From Betaproteobacteria bacterium (lineage in GTDB: Bacteria; Pseudomonadota; Gammaproteobacteria; Burkholderiales; Rhodocyclaceae), in the NCBI GenBank assembly GCA_016234745.1, contig JACRAR010000030.1, positions 185,722 through 249,721 of the forward strand: a stretch of 64,000 bases of DNA, read 5' to 3'. The notes below the pieces were generated by a model. That model made no database searches. It was not told the DNA's origin and saw nothing but the letters and a program-made list of their open reading frames with translations. Made by a program: the position numbers and the translations under genes. Shown here in pieces: positions 18,348 to 29,702 of this stretch (the first letter of the stretch is position 1; each line of letters opens with the position of its first letter).

Positions 18348-19243
18348 ATGTAAGGGACTTCCCCGTCCCGAAGCGACGTTGAAGTCGCACGGCATCAAGT
18401 GCCAAGATTGAGGTTCTGAATCTTCAATCTGAACAGGAGGGGAAGTCATGTATGAGCTTACTACGGTTGGTATCGATCTCGCAAAGGATGTCATCGCAGT
18501 CTGTGTTCTGGATATTCATGGCGCGATCGTTGAACGACGTGTTTTGCGTCGGGAGGCATTTGAACGATGGGCGGCACAGCTAGCCCCGAGCAATGTCGCG
18601 ATGGAGGCATGCGGCTCTGCGCACCACTGGGGTCGGTGGTTCGCAGCTCGCGGCCATACTGCACGGCTCATTGCCGCGGAATTTGTTGTACCGTTCAGGA
18701 AGGGTGGCAAGAACGATGGAGCTGATGCTGAGGCAATCGCTATCGCAGCTCGGCAGCCGACGATGCGGTTTGTGCCGATCAAGACGGTGGATCAGCAAGC
18801 AATTTTGGCCTGGCATGCCGTTCGTGAGGGATGGAAGAAGGAGCGCACGGCGCTGCTGAACCGCGTACGCGGACTCGTCGCGGAATTTGGCATTGTGATC
18901 GGTCGATCATCGGATAAATTTCTCAATGCGCTACCCACACTCGTTGAAGATCCTCGGCTGCCTGACCCGATTCATGCTCTGTTGTTGGAGGTCCGTGAAG
19001 AGTTCACTTCACTGCACGCTCGCCTGGCCAGATGTGATGCGCAGATTGCGGCTCACGCCAGGAACACCTCCGTGGCGAAGCGGGCTAGCGAATTGCTCGG
19101 CGTTGGTCCAGTCACTTCGAGCGCGCTAGCGGCCACAGTTCCCGATGCTAAGGTGTTCAGGAACGGCCGGCAATTTGGTGCCTGGCTCGGCCTCACACCT
19201 CGGCAGCACAGCTCTGGCGGCAGGACACGGCTCGGTCGTATTA

Positions 19244-20351
19244 CTGAGAATTCCGTAAATAAATGACATTATATCGGGAGTTCAGCCTGTTTCCAAAATG
19301 CGGTGATCAAACGCGGCCGACGCTGCATCGACTTGAGTCGGTTACGAGCAAACTGGCTGACTTCTCCAATAGTCGTGGCGCAGAGGTTGGCCAGTTCCCG
19401 AGTCTTCATGTAGCCCCAGATGTACTCAACCGGGTTGAGTTCGGGCGCATAAGCCGGGAGTCGTTCCAGAACAATGTGGCCGTCCAGAGATTCGACATGC
19501 TTACGCACCAGGGCACTGCGATGAGCCGGCAGCCCGTCCCAGACAATCAGGAGCTTGCCCTTGATCTGGCGAACCAAAGCTTGCAGGAACTCTACCAACT
19601 GCGGGCCTTTGATCGTGCCTGGAAAGAGACGGAAGTAGAAGTTCCAGAAACTGATGCCGGCAATCGCCGACAGCTGCTTCCAGTTGAAGCTGTACTGCAG
19701 AACCGGTGTTTGACCCTTGGGTGCCCAGGTGCAAACTCGGGTAGGACGCTCGCTCAGTCCGGATTCGTCGATGAAGAGGATGGTGCGCTGCTCGCGGCGG
19801 GCTTTTTTTTGAGCATAGGCCAACGCTTGGCCTTCCACTCGGCAATAGCGGCCTCGTCGCGTTGGGTGGCCCGCCCCGCCGGCCGCTGGCTGGAGAAGCC
19901 CATTTCCTTCAACAGTCGCCATGTATGTGTCTGGCTGTACGCCAAGCCAAACTCGCGTTGGATCAATACGCGAATGCGCTTCAACGTCCATAACTCTGTT
20001 GGAAAGCCTGTGGCGACTGCTCCTGAGAGGAGCAGCTTGGCGAGCTTCTTCTTGTCCGACATCAACAGCGCGCCCGGACGGCCAAGTGGCCGCCGTCTCC
20101 ATGCCTGTGGATCTTCCGCTAGCGCTTTGTTCCAGGTCGAAACTGTTTGCCGGCTGACTTCCAGCTCCCGCGCAATATCTGCCTGCACGACACCTCGTTT
20201 GAGCATGCGCATGCCGCGCCGACGCCGCGCTTCCATTTCTTTCAGGTCCCGTTTGTACCGTATTGTGCCCATGTCTATTCCTCGAACTATATTCGATTCG
20301 AGTAACGCACGAACACCTCAAACGGTTGTCATTCATTAACGGAATTCTCAG
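19244..20351 (-). mobile_element. Complete IS630-family insertion sequence with TA target duplication
   Basis: A 1,108-bp element with terminal inverted repeats: CTGAGAATTCCGT is perfect at both ends and the similarity continues imperfectly for about ten more bases. It is flanked by duplicated TA dinucleotides (19242-19243 and 20352-20353), the target rule of the IS630/Tc1-mariner group. It inserted into the IS110-family transposase gene on the opposite strand and carries one transposase in two overlapping frames. Confidence 0.95.
19269..20272 (-). CDS. IS630-family transposase, two frames joined by -1 frameshift
   Basis: The first frame starts at ATG 20272 (MGTIRYKRDLKEMEARRR). It encodes a helix-turn-helix (VVQADIARELEVSRQTVSTW) and a winged-helix region (TLKRIRVLIQREFGLAYS), ending soon after an eight-A run at 19803-19810. 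The -1 frame continues with the DDE catalytic domain: ILFIDESGLSERP (first D), LLIVWDGLPAHRS (second D) and LPAYAPELNPVEYIW (E), stopping at 19269. The slip site A AAA AAG is in the correct zero-frame phase for programmed -1 frameshifting, giving a fusion of about 335 residues, normal for the family. Confidence 0.9.
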
Positions 20352-20634
20352 TAGTTTGCGCGGCAATGTCTATCTGCGCACTCTCCTCGTCCAGGGTGCC
20401 CGGAGTGCACTGCAGTCGGCTCTCAAGGCAGAGCCCTCCCGGGCCAATCGCCTGCAACGATGGATCATCGATCTCCATGGCCGTAAGGGCTACCACAAGA
20501 CCCTGGTGGCTATTGCTAACAAGCATGCTCGCATGCTTTGGGCAATGCTCGCCAAAGACGAGGCTTACGACTCCCAAGCGTGGCAACGACACCCCATGAA
20601 CCAAAGCCTGTCTTCAGAAGGACAACCCACCTAA

Positions 20635-20890
20635 ACCATCCAGGATTCGCTGCTCAAGGCGATAGCATGAAGAGGTCAGACCGAACGAGAGAAGAGCCCG
20701 GCTATTCTGTTGGCGCGCATTACCCCATGCACGGCAGATCACCGTCATGGCGCTTCGCCGATTTTCAAATGGGGCTCTCTCGTGCGGCTTATATCGTGGC
20801 CCGCGCAAACTCTACCTGCGCAACAAGGCCGTTTGCAAAGACGCAGTCCGCTCCTTGAATTGCCTCACTATCACAGCGAAGTTTCCAACC
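20635..20890 (+). ncRNA. Candidate seekRNA/bridge RNA region of the second IS110-family element
   Basis: Non-coding stretch directly downstream of the transposase stop, where IS1111-type elements encode their guide RNA. It has no credible ORF and several short inverted repeats. The 3' limit is a guess. The assignment is by position and family only. Confidence 0.25.
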
Positions 20891-20935
20891 ATGACAGCAA
20901 ATATTACGATACTCACCACAGGTCCCCCGACACAC

Positions 20936-20955
20936 ATCCCCGCTTAAGCGGGGAT
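20936..20955. repeat. 20-bp perfect palindrome
   Basis: ATCCCCGCTTAAGCGGGGAT is fully self-complementary and can form a 10-bp hairpin. It lies between IS remnants and the chemoreceptor gene and may be a terminal hairpin of a decayed element or a terminator; no T-run follows. Confidence 0.55.
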
Positions 20956-21063
20956 TCAAATCAAAAAACCTTGACACTCTGGGGAAGTCCTTGCAAACAC
21001 AATAGAGGTGGTAACGGCCCCACAAGATCTTGATTGATGCCTACGTCTGTTTGATGGCGGAAC

Positions 21064-21084
21064 CCACCTACTTTCAGTAGGTGG
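21064..21084 (+). repeat. Hairpin resembling an IS200/IS605 end
   Basis: An 8-bp stem CCACCTAC/GTAGGTGG with loop TTTCA. Subterminal hairpins of this form mark the ends of IS200/IS605-type elements recognised by the Y1 transposase. No tnpA or tnpB gene is present, so at most an end remnant remains. Confidence 0.35.
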
Positions 21085-21101
21085 TAGTTCAGTTTTCCTT
21101 C

Positions 21102-21126
21102 AACGATTCATAAAGGAATCGTTTTC
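21102..21126 (+). terminator. Stem-loop upstream of the chemoreceptor
   Basis: An 8-bp stem AACGATTC/GAATCGTT with a six-base loop, followed by TTCG. It lies about 160 bp before the chemoreceptor start and could end leftover transcription from the IS region. The T-run is short, so termination is uncertain. Confidence 0.35.
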
Positions 21127-21283
21127 GTTCCCGCCCTTGCGCAGTGATTTTCCCGGGGCGAATGGTTACTTCAGTGAGCTGAGCACTGACCCAAACTGGC
21201 ACGAAAAGACTGATCTTCTCAGTGGTTCAGAGATTTCTAATATGGTCGATCATAAGGGTACAACTGGGAGAGGAATCATCGTC

Positions 21284-22978
21284 ATGTTTCTAAGAACCAT
21301 CCGCAGCAAATTGATCGCTGTATTAATCGTCTCTGTGGCTGGGATGGTAGTTGTATCAACTTTGTCATTATTCGCCGAGCGAGAGACCCTGCTGGAAGAT
21401 AGAAAGGTCAAGACCCGGCATTTGGTTGAATCTGCCCACGGCATCCTCGATCATTTTGCCACTCGCCAGAAGAAAGGCGAAATCAACGAAGAAGAAGCCA
21501 AGGTAGCTGCCCTCGGATTGCTCAAAACCATCCGCTACGAGAGCAAGGAATATTTCTGGGTAAATGATCTGGGCAAGCCCGTGCCGAAGATGGTGATGCA
21601 TGCCACCATACCTGCCCTGGACGGCAAAGTACTCGATGATGCGAAATTCAACAAAGCCACTCTGGCGCAGGCCGGTGTAAGCGGCCAGTCGGAAAAACTC
21701 GACAATAAGAATCTCTTTATCGCTTTCAACGATGTGGTCGAAAAAGCCGGGGATGGATTCGTCACCTATATGTGGCCTAAGGCGGTAGCTGGCGGAGGCG
21801 TAACGACAGAACTGTACCCGAAGCTCTCTTACGTCAAGAAGTTCGAACCCTGGAACTGGGTGATCGGTTCCGGCATTTATGTGGATGACGTCGATGACAT
21901 CTTTCGTCAGCATGCCCTTACCTTGATCAGCATCGACCTGATGATCGCAGCGGTCATAGGCGGCATCATTTTCTACCTAGTCCGTGGCATCTCCTTGCCT
22001 ATTGCACAGATTCGTGACGCCATTACGTCCATCCAGGAAACGCGGGATCTGTCGAGAAGAGTCAGCATCGAAGGAAATAACGAACTCAGCGAGATTGCCC
22101 ACGCCTTCAACAAGATGCTCACGAACTTCCAGGAACTTATTCGCAGCGTGATTGACAGTTCTCAACATGTGATGGAACTGACCTCACGCCTCTCCCAATC
22201 GGCCATGCACGTGGCAAGTGCCTCCACTGAACAGAGCAAGGCTTCGGAATCGATGGCCGCGTCATTGGAACAGACGCAGAGCAGCATCCAGCGTGTGGCC
22301 TCAAACTCGGGGGACGCACAGAAAATCGCTGAGGAAGCCGGTCTTCTTTCCCAGCAGGGAGAGACCACGGTTCACAATGCCGCCAACGAAATGACACTTA
22401 TTGCTGAATCTGTTCAGCAATCGGCGCAATTTATCGAAGAGTTGAGCAGAAATTCTGACAGCATCTCCGCAATCGCTAATGTGATTAAGGAAATCGCTGA
22501 TCAGACCAATTTGTTAGCCCTCAATGCGGCTATCGAAGCCGCTCGTGCTGGCGAGGCGGGACGGGGATTCGCAGTGGTTGCCGACGAAGTTCGGAAACTC
22601 GCCGAACGCACGACACAATCGACACTTGAAATCGCCAAGATGATCGAAAGCATCCAGACTGGCACGGTGAATGCGGTACGCAGCATGCAAGAGGGTAGTT
22701 CGCGAGTACAGGGTGGCGTAACGCTAGCACGGGAAGCCGGCGAATCAATGAATCAGATTCGCGAAGGTGCGAGTCGGGTGACTGCAGCTATTGACGGCAT
22801 CACCTCTGCGCTCAACGAACAGAGTGCGGCGACCCAGCATGTCGTGGAGAATATTGGGCATATTGTCTCTATGGCTGAGCGCAATAGTTCCGAAACAGGA
22901 GAGATTGCCCTGACAGCGGAAAACCTTGAAAAACTTTCGAAGCAGCTTCAGGACGTGGTGAACGTTTTTCATGCCTAA
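21284..22978 (+). CDS. Methyl-accepting chemotaxis protein with Cache sensor
   Basis: A 564-residue chemoreceptor. Helix 1 is at about 10-30 and is followed by a periplasmic single Cache domain ([31 protein letters not shown], a small-carboxylate-binding type). Helix 2 is at about 200-225, then a HAMP domain and the cytoplasmic signalling hairpin with the invariant tip [20 protein letters not shown]. There is no C-terminal CheR-binding pentapeptide. The start at 21284 is chosen because it directly precedes the first helix; upstream in-frame codons lie in IS-derived sequence. It stands alone, next to a truncated STAS gene. Confidence 0.92.
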   Translation: MFLRTIRSKLIAVLIVSVAGMVVVSTLSLFAERETLLEDRKVKTRHLVESAHGILDHFATRQKKGEINEEEAKVAALGLLKTIRYESKEYFWVNDLGKPVPKMVMHATIPALDGKVLDDAKFNKATLAQAGVSGQSEKLDNKNLFIAFNDVVEKAGDGFVTYMWPKAVAGGGVTTELYPKLSYVKKFEPWNWVIGSGIYVDDVDDIFRQHALTLISIDLMIAAVIGGIIFYLVRGISLPIAQIRDAITSIQETRDLSRRVSIEGNNELSEIAHAFNKMLTNFQELIRSVIDSSQHVMELTSRLSQSAMHVASASTEQSKASESMAASLEQTQSSIQRVASNSGDAQKIAEEAGLLSQQGETTVHNAANEMTLIAESVQQSAQFIEELSRNSDSISAIANVIKEIADQTNLLALNAAIEAARAGEAGRGFAVVADEVRKLAERTTQSTLEIAKMIESIQTGTVNAVRSMQEGSSRVQGGVTLAREAGESMNQIREGASRVTAAIDGITSALNEQSAATQHVVENIGHIVSMAERNSSETGEIALTAENLEKLSKQLQDVVNVFHA

Positions 22979-23064
22979 GCCGTAAGCGTGAGTTTCTACC
23001 AGGAAGATCCACGAAAGGGTTTGGTAGACATTACATCCTTATCGCGCCCTACATACGCCAAATG

Positions 23065-23292
23065 CTAGTTCAAGAGAAATAGCTTATCGAAATTTGCAAC
23101 TTTCAAAGTTTGTCTGACTATGCCATAGGCACCCGTCAGCGAAACCGTCTTCCCGGTCACTCTTGCACTCTCACGTAACTCGAGAAGTAGTCCAAGGGCG
23201 GAGCTATCAATGTACTCTATACCATCCAGGTTGATTTTAATTTCTTTGATGGACGAGTCAGCGAGAGGACGCTTGACTACGGCACGGAAAAC
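23065..23292 (-). pseudogene. STAS-domain (anti-sigma-factor-antagonist-like) protein, 5'-truncated
   Basis: A minus-strand frame of 75 residues ending at TAG 23065-23067 reads FRAVVKRPLADSSIKEIKI … GIEYIDSSALGLLLELRE. The conserved phosphorylatable Ser context (IDSSALG) marks a STAS domain of the SpoIIAA type. An in-frame stop (23293-23295) cuts it where the first 20-30 residues should be, and no start codon precedes the motif. It is therefore a remnant. Such STAS proteins often accompany chemoreceptors or response regulators. Confidence 0.75.
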
Positions 23293-23715
23293 CTACTGCT
23301 ACCGCGCCACATCTCTACTCTACTGGGAAGGGACGCTGGTGTACAAGCCCTAAATCGAAGATTTTGAATTACTTCGAGCGGCTGCTTTCTCGATTTTGCT
23401 AATCGGAGCCAATGACCGCTCTCATAATTCATCATGTAGGCAGAGGCCGAGTTCCTGTCTCATGGCAAGCCAAGAAATTCGAGTTGTGTTTCGCTCGCTC
23501 CTCCATTACTCCACTCGCACTACCTGGCCGAAAGCCGCGCTGGGCAAGGGTGTTGTGCGTAAGGCGCCTTACGCACAAACAGAGAATGTAGAGAGGAAAT
23601 CCCCGAAAGCAGGGGTTGAGTGCCAAATCCGGGCTATCCACGCCTTACGCACACATCGACGGTGTCTCTGTGTGGAAACTCGCGGAACCGCGCCACCGTT
23701 GGCCTTTACGGGGGA
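23293..23715. other. Gap with palindrome, no gene supported
   Basis: The stretch holds a 26-bp palindrome (listed separately) and a second partial copy of its right arm (GCCTTACGCACA near 23643). An open plus-strand frame here has no ribosome-binding site, no family similarity and coding-unlike composition, so it is not called. Confidence 0.5.
23553..23578. repeat. 26-bp perfect palindrome
   Basis: The 13-bp arms TTGTGCGTAAGGC / GCCTTACGCACAA meet without a loop. The right-arm sequence recurs about 75 bp further on. This is the form of a REP-like dispersed palindromic element; a genome search would show whether it is repeated. Confidence 0.6.
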
Positions 23716-23743
23716 AACAAAAAAGCCTGGGGGTTACCCAGGC
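23716..23743 (-). terminator. Rho-independent terminator of tRNA-Ala
   Basis: On the minus strand a 7-bp stem GCCTGGG/CCCAGGC with a five-base loop is followed by six T residues. It lies 33 bp downstream of the tRNA 3' end. Confidence 0.8.
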
Positions 23744-23775
23744 TTCTTCGTATGAAACGATTTTTCTAAGTTTAG

Positions 23776-23851
<76 letters not shown>

Positions 23852-23911
23852 GAAGGGCGGTATTTTACAGAGTATGAACGGGCAGGGGAAGGTGGTCCTT
23901 ATCGATTCGGA

Positions 23912-24535
23912 TTACTCTCCAACCACGTCCGCCCCCTTGGGCGGCACGAAGCGGAACAAGCCGGGAGCAAGCGCGGGATTGCGCTCGAACTGGCTGAATT
24001 GCAGGCGGGTGGTCTGGCCGAAGTTGTCGCGCACTTCCATGCTTTGCGGCAGGTTGTCCTTGAAACCGATGCGAACGCGCTCGAAGTTGCCGTCTTGTGC
24101 CTTGGGGGTCGCTTCAATGAGTTCAAGCCCTTCGCTGCTGCCGGCGTCAACAATGTGGAAATGTTTTTCCAGCGCCGCGTCTCCGGCGAGGAGGGCGGCG
24201 GGGCTGGAACCCAGGGCCTGACCGAGCTTCTTGACCGATACCTGATTCAGGTCCTGGTCATGGACCCAGAGTTTTTCGCCGTCGCCCACGATCAGTTGGT
24301 AGTAGGGCTTGTCGTAAGTCCAGCGAAACTTGCCGGGACGCGCCAGGGCGAAGGTTCCTTGCGACAGCTGCGGCATGCGTCCCGATTTGCTGCTTACCGA
24401 CTGGGTGAAATGGGCGCGGGCGCTTTGCGTCGTGGTCAGGAAGACCTTGAATTGGTCAGTGCCTGAGGCCGAAGCGATGTTGCAGCATGCGATCGCGAGA
24501 CAGCCCAGCAATCCGCGGGGAAATGATTTTTGCAT
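23912..24535 (-). CDS. lolA: Outer-membrane lipoprotein carrier LolA
   Basis: A 207-residue periplasmic chaperone that ferries lipoproteins from LolCDE to LolB. It has a signal peptide (ending near SASG, residue 23) and then the LolA fold: ARAHFTQSVSSKSG, QGTFALARPGKFRWTYDKPYYQLIVGDGEKLWVHDQDLNQV, including the conserved Arg in the RPGKFRW segment that gates the hydrophobic cavity. The start at 24535 gives a clean signal peptide and lies 4 bp after the ftsK stop, so ftsK-lolA form one operon, a common proteobacterial arrangement. Confidence 0.93.
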   Translation of the reverse strand: MQKSFPRGLLGCLAIACCNIASASGTDQFKVFLTTTQSARAHFTQSVSSKSGRMPQLSQGTFALARPGKFRWTYDKPYYQLIVGDGEKLWVHDQDLNQVSVKKLGQALGSSPAALLAGDAALEKHFHIVDAGSSEGLELIEATPKAQDGNFERVRIGFKDNLPQSMEVRDNFGQTTRLQFSQFERNPALAPGLFRFVPPKGADVVGE

Positions 24536-24539
24536 ACCG

Positions 24540-26840
24540 TCATTCGTTCCGCTCCGGCACCAGTACTTCACGGCTGCCGGCGCCGTTCATCGGGGAAACC
24601 AGTCCAGCCCGTTCCATTTGCTCGATCATGCGTGCGGCCCGGTTGTAACCGATGCGCAGGTGGCGCTGGACCAGGGAGATCGACGGACGGCGGGTTTTCA
24701 GGACAACCTCGACCGCCTGGTCGTACATCGGATCGTCTTCCCCTGCGGCATCGCCGGGTTCTCCTTCGCTGCCGCTGCCTTCGCCCACCGGTGCGTCGAG
24801 GATGCCTTCGACAAAGTCCGGCGCGGCGACTTTCTTCAAGTGCTCGACCACGCGATGCACTTCGTCGTCGGAGACGAAAGCGCCATGCACGCGCACCGGC
24901 AGGCCGGTACCAGGCGCGAGAAAGAGCATGTCGCCTTGGCCGAGCAAGGTTTCCGCGCCCATCTGGTCGAGGATGGTGCGCGAATCGATTTTTGACGAGA
25001 CCTGGAAGGAGATCCTGGTCGGAATATTGGCCTTGATGAGGCCGGTGATCACATCCACGCTCGGCCTTTGCGTGGCCAGGATCAGGTGGATGCCCGAGGC
25101 GCGTGCCTTCTGCGCCAGACGGGCGATGAGTTCCTCGACTTTCTTGCCGACCACCATCATCAGGTCGGCCAGTTCGTCGATCACCACCACGATATGAGGC
25201 AGGGTTTCGAGCGGCTCGGGCGATTCAGGCGTGATCGAGAAGGGATTGGCAAGATAGGTGCCGGCCTTCTGGGCGTCCTGGACCTTGCCGTTGTAGCCCG
25301 AGAGATTGCGCACGCCGAGTGCCGACATCAGCTTATAGCGCTTTTCCATTTCACCGACGCACCAATGCAAGGCGTTGGCGGCCTTGGACATGTCGGTGAC
25401 GACCGGCGCCAGCAAATGCGGAATGCCGTCATACACCGACAATTCCAGCATTTTCGGGTCGACCAGGATCAGGCGCACATCCTTGGGTTCGGACTTGTAC
25501 ACCAGCGACAGGATCATCGCGTTGATGCCGACCGACTTGCCCGAGCCGGTGGTACCGGCCACCAGCAGATGCGGCATCTTGGCCAGGTCAACCACCATCG
25601 GCTGGCCGGAGATATCCTTGCCGAGGGCGATCACCAGCGGCACATGCAGATTGTGATAGGCCTTGGAGCCGATGATTTCGGTGAGGCGCACCGTCTGCCG
25701 CTTTGGGTTGGGCAGTTCCAGCGCCATGCAGGATTTGCCCGGCACCGTCTCCACCACGCGGATGCTGACGAGCGAGAGGGCGCGCGCCAGGTCCTTGGCG
25801 AGGTTGACGATCTGGCTGCCCTTGACGCCCACCGCCGGTTCGATTTCATAGCGTGTCACCACCGGGCCGGGATAGGCGGCCAGCACCTTGACCTCGACGC
25901 CGAAGTCGGCGAGCTTGCGCTCGATCAGGCGCGAGGTGTATTCCAGCGTGTCGGCGCCGGGCAGGTCGTCGGCGGTGTGGGAAGGTTCATCGAGCAGGTG
26001 CAGTGGTGGCAATGCGCCGCCCGGCGCGTCGAAAAACAGGGGTGCCTGGCGCTCTTTCTCGATGCGCGCCTCGACCTTGGGCGCCTTGGGAATCTCGAGC
26101 AGTTGCGGCTCGATCTTGATCGGCGGCGACGGGTGTTCCTCGACCTTCTTGCGCACGACCTCGATCACCGCTTCCCGCTGCTGCGCGACACTGCGGCCGA
26201 TGCGGCGATCCTGCCAGGTTTGCCACAAGCGGCAAATGCCCAGCCAGGTCAGTTCGAGCAGCGTGCCCACATGTTCGGCGAAGCGCAGCCAGGAGATTCC
26301 CAGGAACAGGCTCATGCCTGCGGCAATCAACACCAGCAGCATGAGCGTGGCGCCGCTGTAGCCGAGCTGGCTGGCGGCAAACCGGCCGATCTCGTAGCCG
26401 AACATGCCGCCGGGCGCCAACGGCAACTGGATCTTCAGGCTGTAGAAACGCATGGTCTCGATGCCGCAACTGCCGATCATCAGCAAGATGAAGCCGCACA
26501 AGGCGATCAGGAACGGACGCCGGTCGCCGGACATGAAGCCCAGGCTGTCAAGACGGCGATAACCCCAGACCACGGCAAACAGCAGGAACAGCACCCACCA
26601 CCACGCGGATATGCCAAACAGGTAGAAAAGCAGGTCGGCCAGCCAGGCGCCGATGCGGCCGCCGGGGTTGTTGATGCGGTCTGCGGAAGCCGCATGCGAC
26701 CAGCCTGGATCGGCAGTATTGAACCCGCCGAGGATCAACAGCAGGTAGCCGGCCAGCGCCGCCAGCGCCAGCCACCGCGCTTCCTGCAGCAGAGCGACGA
26801 TTTTTTCAGGCAGCGGCTGGGTAATGGTCTTTTCGGCCAA
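24540..26840 (-). CDS. ftsK: DNA translocase FtsK
   Basis: A 766-residue septal DNA pump that aligns chromosome dimers for XerCD. It has four N-terminal membrane helices (about 30-190), a short linker rich in Pro and Glu, and a RecA-like motor with Walker [13 protein letters not shown] and the [12 protein letters not shown] segment. The C-terminal winged-helix gamma domain ([39 protein letters not shown]) reads KOPS sequences. The linker is much shorter than in E. coli, as usual for betaproteobacteria. lolA follows 4 bp downstream. Confidence 0.95.
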   Translation of the reverse strand: MAEKTITQPLPEKIVALLQEARWLALAALAGYLLLILGGFNTADPGWSHAASADRINNPGGRIGAWLADLLFYLFGISAWWWVLFLLFAVVWGYRRLDSLGFMSGDRRPFLIALCGFILLMIGSCGIETMRFYSLKIQLPLAPGGMFGYEIGRFAASQLGYSGATLMLLVLIAAGMSLFLGISWLRFAEHVGTLLELTWLGICRLWQTWQDRRIGRSVAQQREAVIEVVRKKVEEHPSPPIKIEPQLLEIPKAPKVEARIEKERQAPLFFDAPGGALPPLHLLDEPSHTADDLPGADTLEYTSRLIERKLADFGVEVKVLAAYPGPVVTRYEIEPAVGVKGSQIVNLAKDLARALSLVSIRVVETVPGKSCMALELPNPKRQTVRLTEIIGSKAYHNLHVPLVIALGKDISGQPMVVDLAKMPHLLVAGTTGSGKSVGINAMILSLVYKSEPKDVRLILVDPKMLELSVYDGIPHLLAPVVTDMSKAANALHWCVGEMEKRYKLMSALGVRNLSGYNGKVQDAQKAGTYLANPFSITPESPEPLETLPHIVVVIDELADLMMVVGKKVEELIARLAQKARASGIHLILATQRPSVDVITGLIKANIPTRISFQVSSKIDSRTILDQMGAETLLGQGDMLFLAPGTGLPVRVHGAFVSDDEVHRVVEHLKKVAAPDFVEGILDAPVGEGSGSEGEPGDAAGEDDPMYDQAVEVVLKTRRPSISLVQRHLRIGYNRAARMIEQMERAGLVSPMNGAGSREVLVPERNE

Positions 26841-26922
26841 GGGTTTTGGGCCTGTTCAGGATTGGTCGGTGCGGGTTGTCTTGATTATACCGATGGAGGT
26901 ACCCCGGAAAGCCCGAAGAACG

Positions 26923-26944
26923 CTGAAAAGCCGCCACTTTTCAG
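26923..26944 (-). terminator. Stem-loop at the end of the Crp-family gene
   Basis: An 8-bp stem CTGAAAAG/CTTTTCAG with a six-base loop. It overlaps the Crp-family stop codon and lies upstream of ftsK. No clear T-run follows, so it may be a weak terminator or an mRNA 3'-end stabiliser. Confidence 0.4.
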
Positions 26945-27612
26945 GTGCTTTCGATATCCTTGTGGAGCCAGATGCTCCCGTCGCGTTCTTCAATCAGCCC
27001 GCGCAACTGCAAATCGCGCATGACCCGGCTGACCATTTCGCGCGAAGCGCCGATGGTCTTGGCGATATCCTGGCGCGTGATGCGCCGCGTCACCACTTTG
27101 CGCCCGTCTTGAGTCTCGGCCATCTCGAGCAGGAGGCGAGCGACCCGTCCATAGACATCCACCAGGGCCAGGCTCTCGATCTTGCGGTCGGCCTCGCGCA
27201 GGCGCTTCACCAGGCTGAAGATGATGTACAGCGAGACCTCGAAGTTTTCCGCGAGGCAGTTCTTGAAATCCTCTTTGGCAATCACCACCAGGTCGCAGGG
27301 TTCGGTCGAGATCACCGTGGCGGAACGCGGATGATCGTCGATTACCCCCATCTCGCCGAACAACTCTCCGGGGGCGAGGATCGACAGGATCACTTCGCGC
27401 CCTTCCTGATCGCTGATCTGGACTTTGAGTTCGCCGTTGAGGATCAGATAGATGTTGTCGGTGCGGTCGCCCGCCTGGAGCACCGTGGTATGCCGCGCAA
27501 CATGGCGCATCGAGGCGAAGCCGGCGATTTTCGTCAGGCGTTCGTTGCTCAGCGTTTCGAACATCGGCAAGGTGCGCAGTGCGGTGATTGAGACGGGCAA
27601 TGGGGTTGTCAT
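26941..27612 (-). CDS. Crp/Fnr-family transcriptional regulator
   Basis: A 223-residue regulator. The N-terminal cyclic-nucleotide-binding beta-roll (about 18-125) has LILNGELKVQ and APGELFGEMGVIDDHPRSATV, including the FGE…RSA phosphate-binding cassette of true cAMP binders. A dimerisation helix follows, then a C-terminal winged helix with TRQDIAKTIGASREMVSRVMRDL. There is no N-terminal cysteine cluster, so it is not an oxygen-sensing Fnr; it is closer to Crp/Vfr. It is transcribed divergently from trxB, with about 120 bp between them for both promoters. Confidence 0.88.
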   Translation of the reverse strand: MTTPLPVSITALRTLPMFETLSNERLTKIAGFASMRHVARHTTVLQAGDRTDNIYLILNGELKVQISDQEGREVILSILAPGELFGEMGVIDDHPRSATVISTEPCDLVVIAKEDFKNCLAENFEVSLYIIFSLVKRLREADRKIESLALVDVYGRVARLLLEMAETQDGRKVVTRRITRQDIAKTIGASREMVSRVMRDLQLRGLIEERDGSIWLHKDIEST

Positions 27613-27681
27613 TTAATGCTCCGGATCGGCAAGTGCAATCCTATTATCATATTCCCTATCCGCGACAAGGCAAAACGTTAG

Positions 27682-28683
<1,002 letters not shown>

Positions 28684-28685
28684 CC

Positions 28686-29240
28686 ATGACGCAAAGACGC
28701 ACGCCGGTCGGTCTCAACCCCGACGAGCGCGCGCTCTTCCGGGAAGCCGTGGCGGATGCGGTGCCGCTGGTCTCCGGCAAGGTGCACCATGAACCGCCGC
28801 GTCCCTTGCCGATCCCGCATCAACATCTGCGCGACGAAGCCGAGGCGCTCAATGAATCTCTCGCGCCGGCGCCCATCGAGGTTCTGCTCGAAGGCGGCGA
28901 CGAGCTCGCCTTTCTGCGCAGCGGTCTGGCACGTACCCTGTTGCGTGATTTGCGCCGAGGTCGCTGGGTCACGCAAGCCGAGCTTGATCTGCACGGCATG
29001 AGCCGTATCGAAGCGAAACAGGCGCTAGCAGAATTTCTCGCGGCCTGCCTGGCGCAAGGTCATCGCTGTCTGCGCATCGTGCATGGCAAAGGCTTGCGCT
29101 CGCCGGGTCGCGAGCCGGTGCTCAAGGAACTGGTGCGCCATTGGCTCGCCCAGCGCAATGAGGTGTTGGCCTATTGCCAGGCGCGTGCCGCGGATGGCGG
29201 CGGCGGGGCGGTGACGGTGCTGTTGAGGGGATCGCGCTAA
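28686..29240 (+). CDS. Smr-domain protein (DNA-endonuclease-like)
   Basis: A 184-residue protein with an unstructured N-terminal half and a C-terminal Smr domain (about 95-184): DLHGMSRIEAKQALAEFL, then LRIVHGKGLRSPGREPVLK, with the conserved DLHG and HGKG motifs. Stand-alone Smr proteins of this type (YdaL/SmrA-like) are nicking endonucleases or RNA cleavage factors linked to ribosome rescue. It lies 2 bp downstream of trxB. Confidence 0.88.
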   Translation: MTQRRTPVGLNPDERALFREAVADAVPLVSGKVHHEPPRPLPIPHQHLRDEAEALNESLAPAPIEVLLEGGDELAFLRSGLARTLLRDLRRGRWVTQAELDLHGMSRIEAKQALAEFLAACLAQGHRCLRIVHGKGLRSPGREPVLKELVRHWLAQRNEVLAYCQARAADGGGGAVTVLLRGSR

Positions 29241-29332
29241 TCCAGTAAGCGAAGCGATCTGAATAGTCACCCCTTTCCCTGGGAAGGGGGCCAGGGGGAT
29301 GGCACAGCAATTGTGCCGCAAGGCGAGTCCAA

Positions 29333-29702
<370 letters not shown>

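Larger units (their letters stand above)
18448..20634 (+). pseudogene. IS110-family transposase interrupted by an IS630 element
   Basis: The two parts 18448-19243 and 20354-20634 together encode a 358-residue IS110/IS1111-type transposase. The first part has TTVGIDLAKDVIAVCVLD, AMEACGSAHHWGR, KNDGADAEAIAIAARQP and GVGPVTSSALAATV … GAWLGLTPRQHSSGGRTRLGRI. The second has SLRGNVYLRTLLVQGARSAL and a typical C-terminus. Removing 19244-20351 and one TA copy rejoins the frame exactly as RLGRI-SLRGN. AGGAGGGG precedes the start. The gene is inactive unless the inner element excises precisely. Confidence 0.93.

Noticed and set aside
23396..23755. 119-codon plus-strand frame before tRNA-Ala
   Set aside because: It runs through a palindrome and the tRNA terminator and has no family similarity.
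25068..27023. Plus-strand open frame of 651 codons opposite ftsK
   Set aside because: Its His/Gln/Arg-rich composition is typical of an antisense frame of a GC-rich gene.
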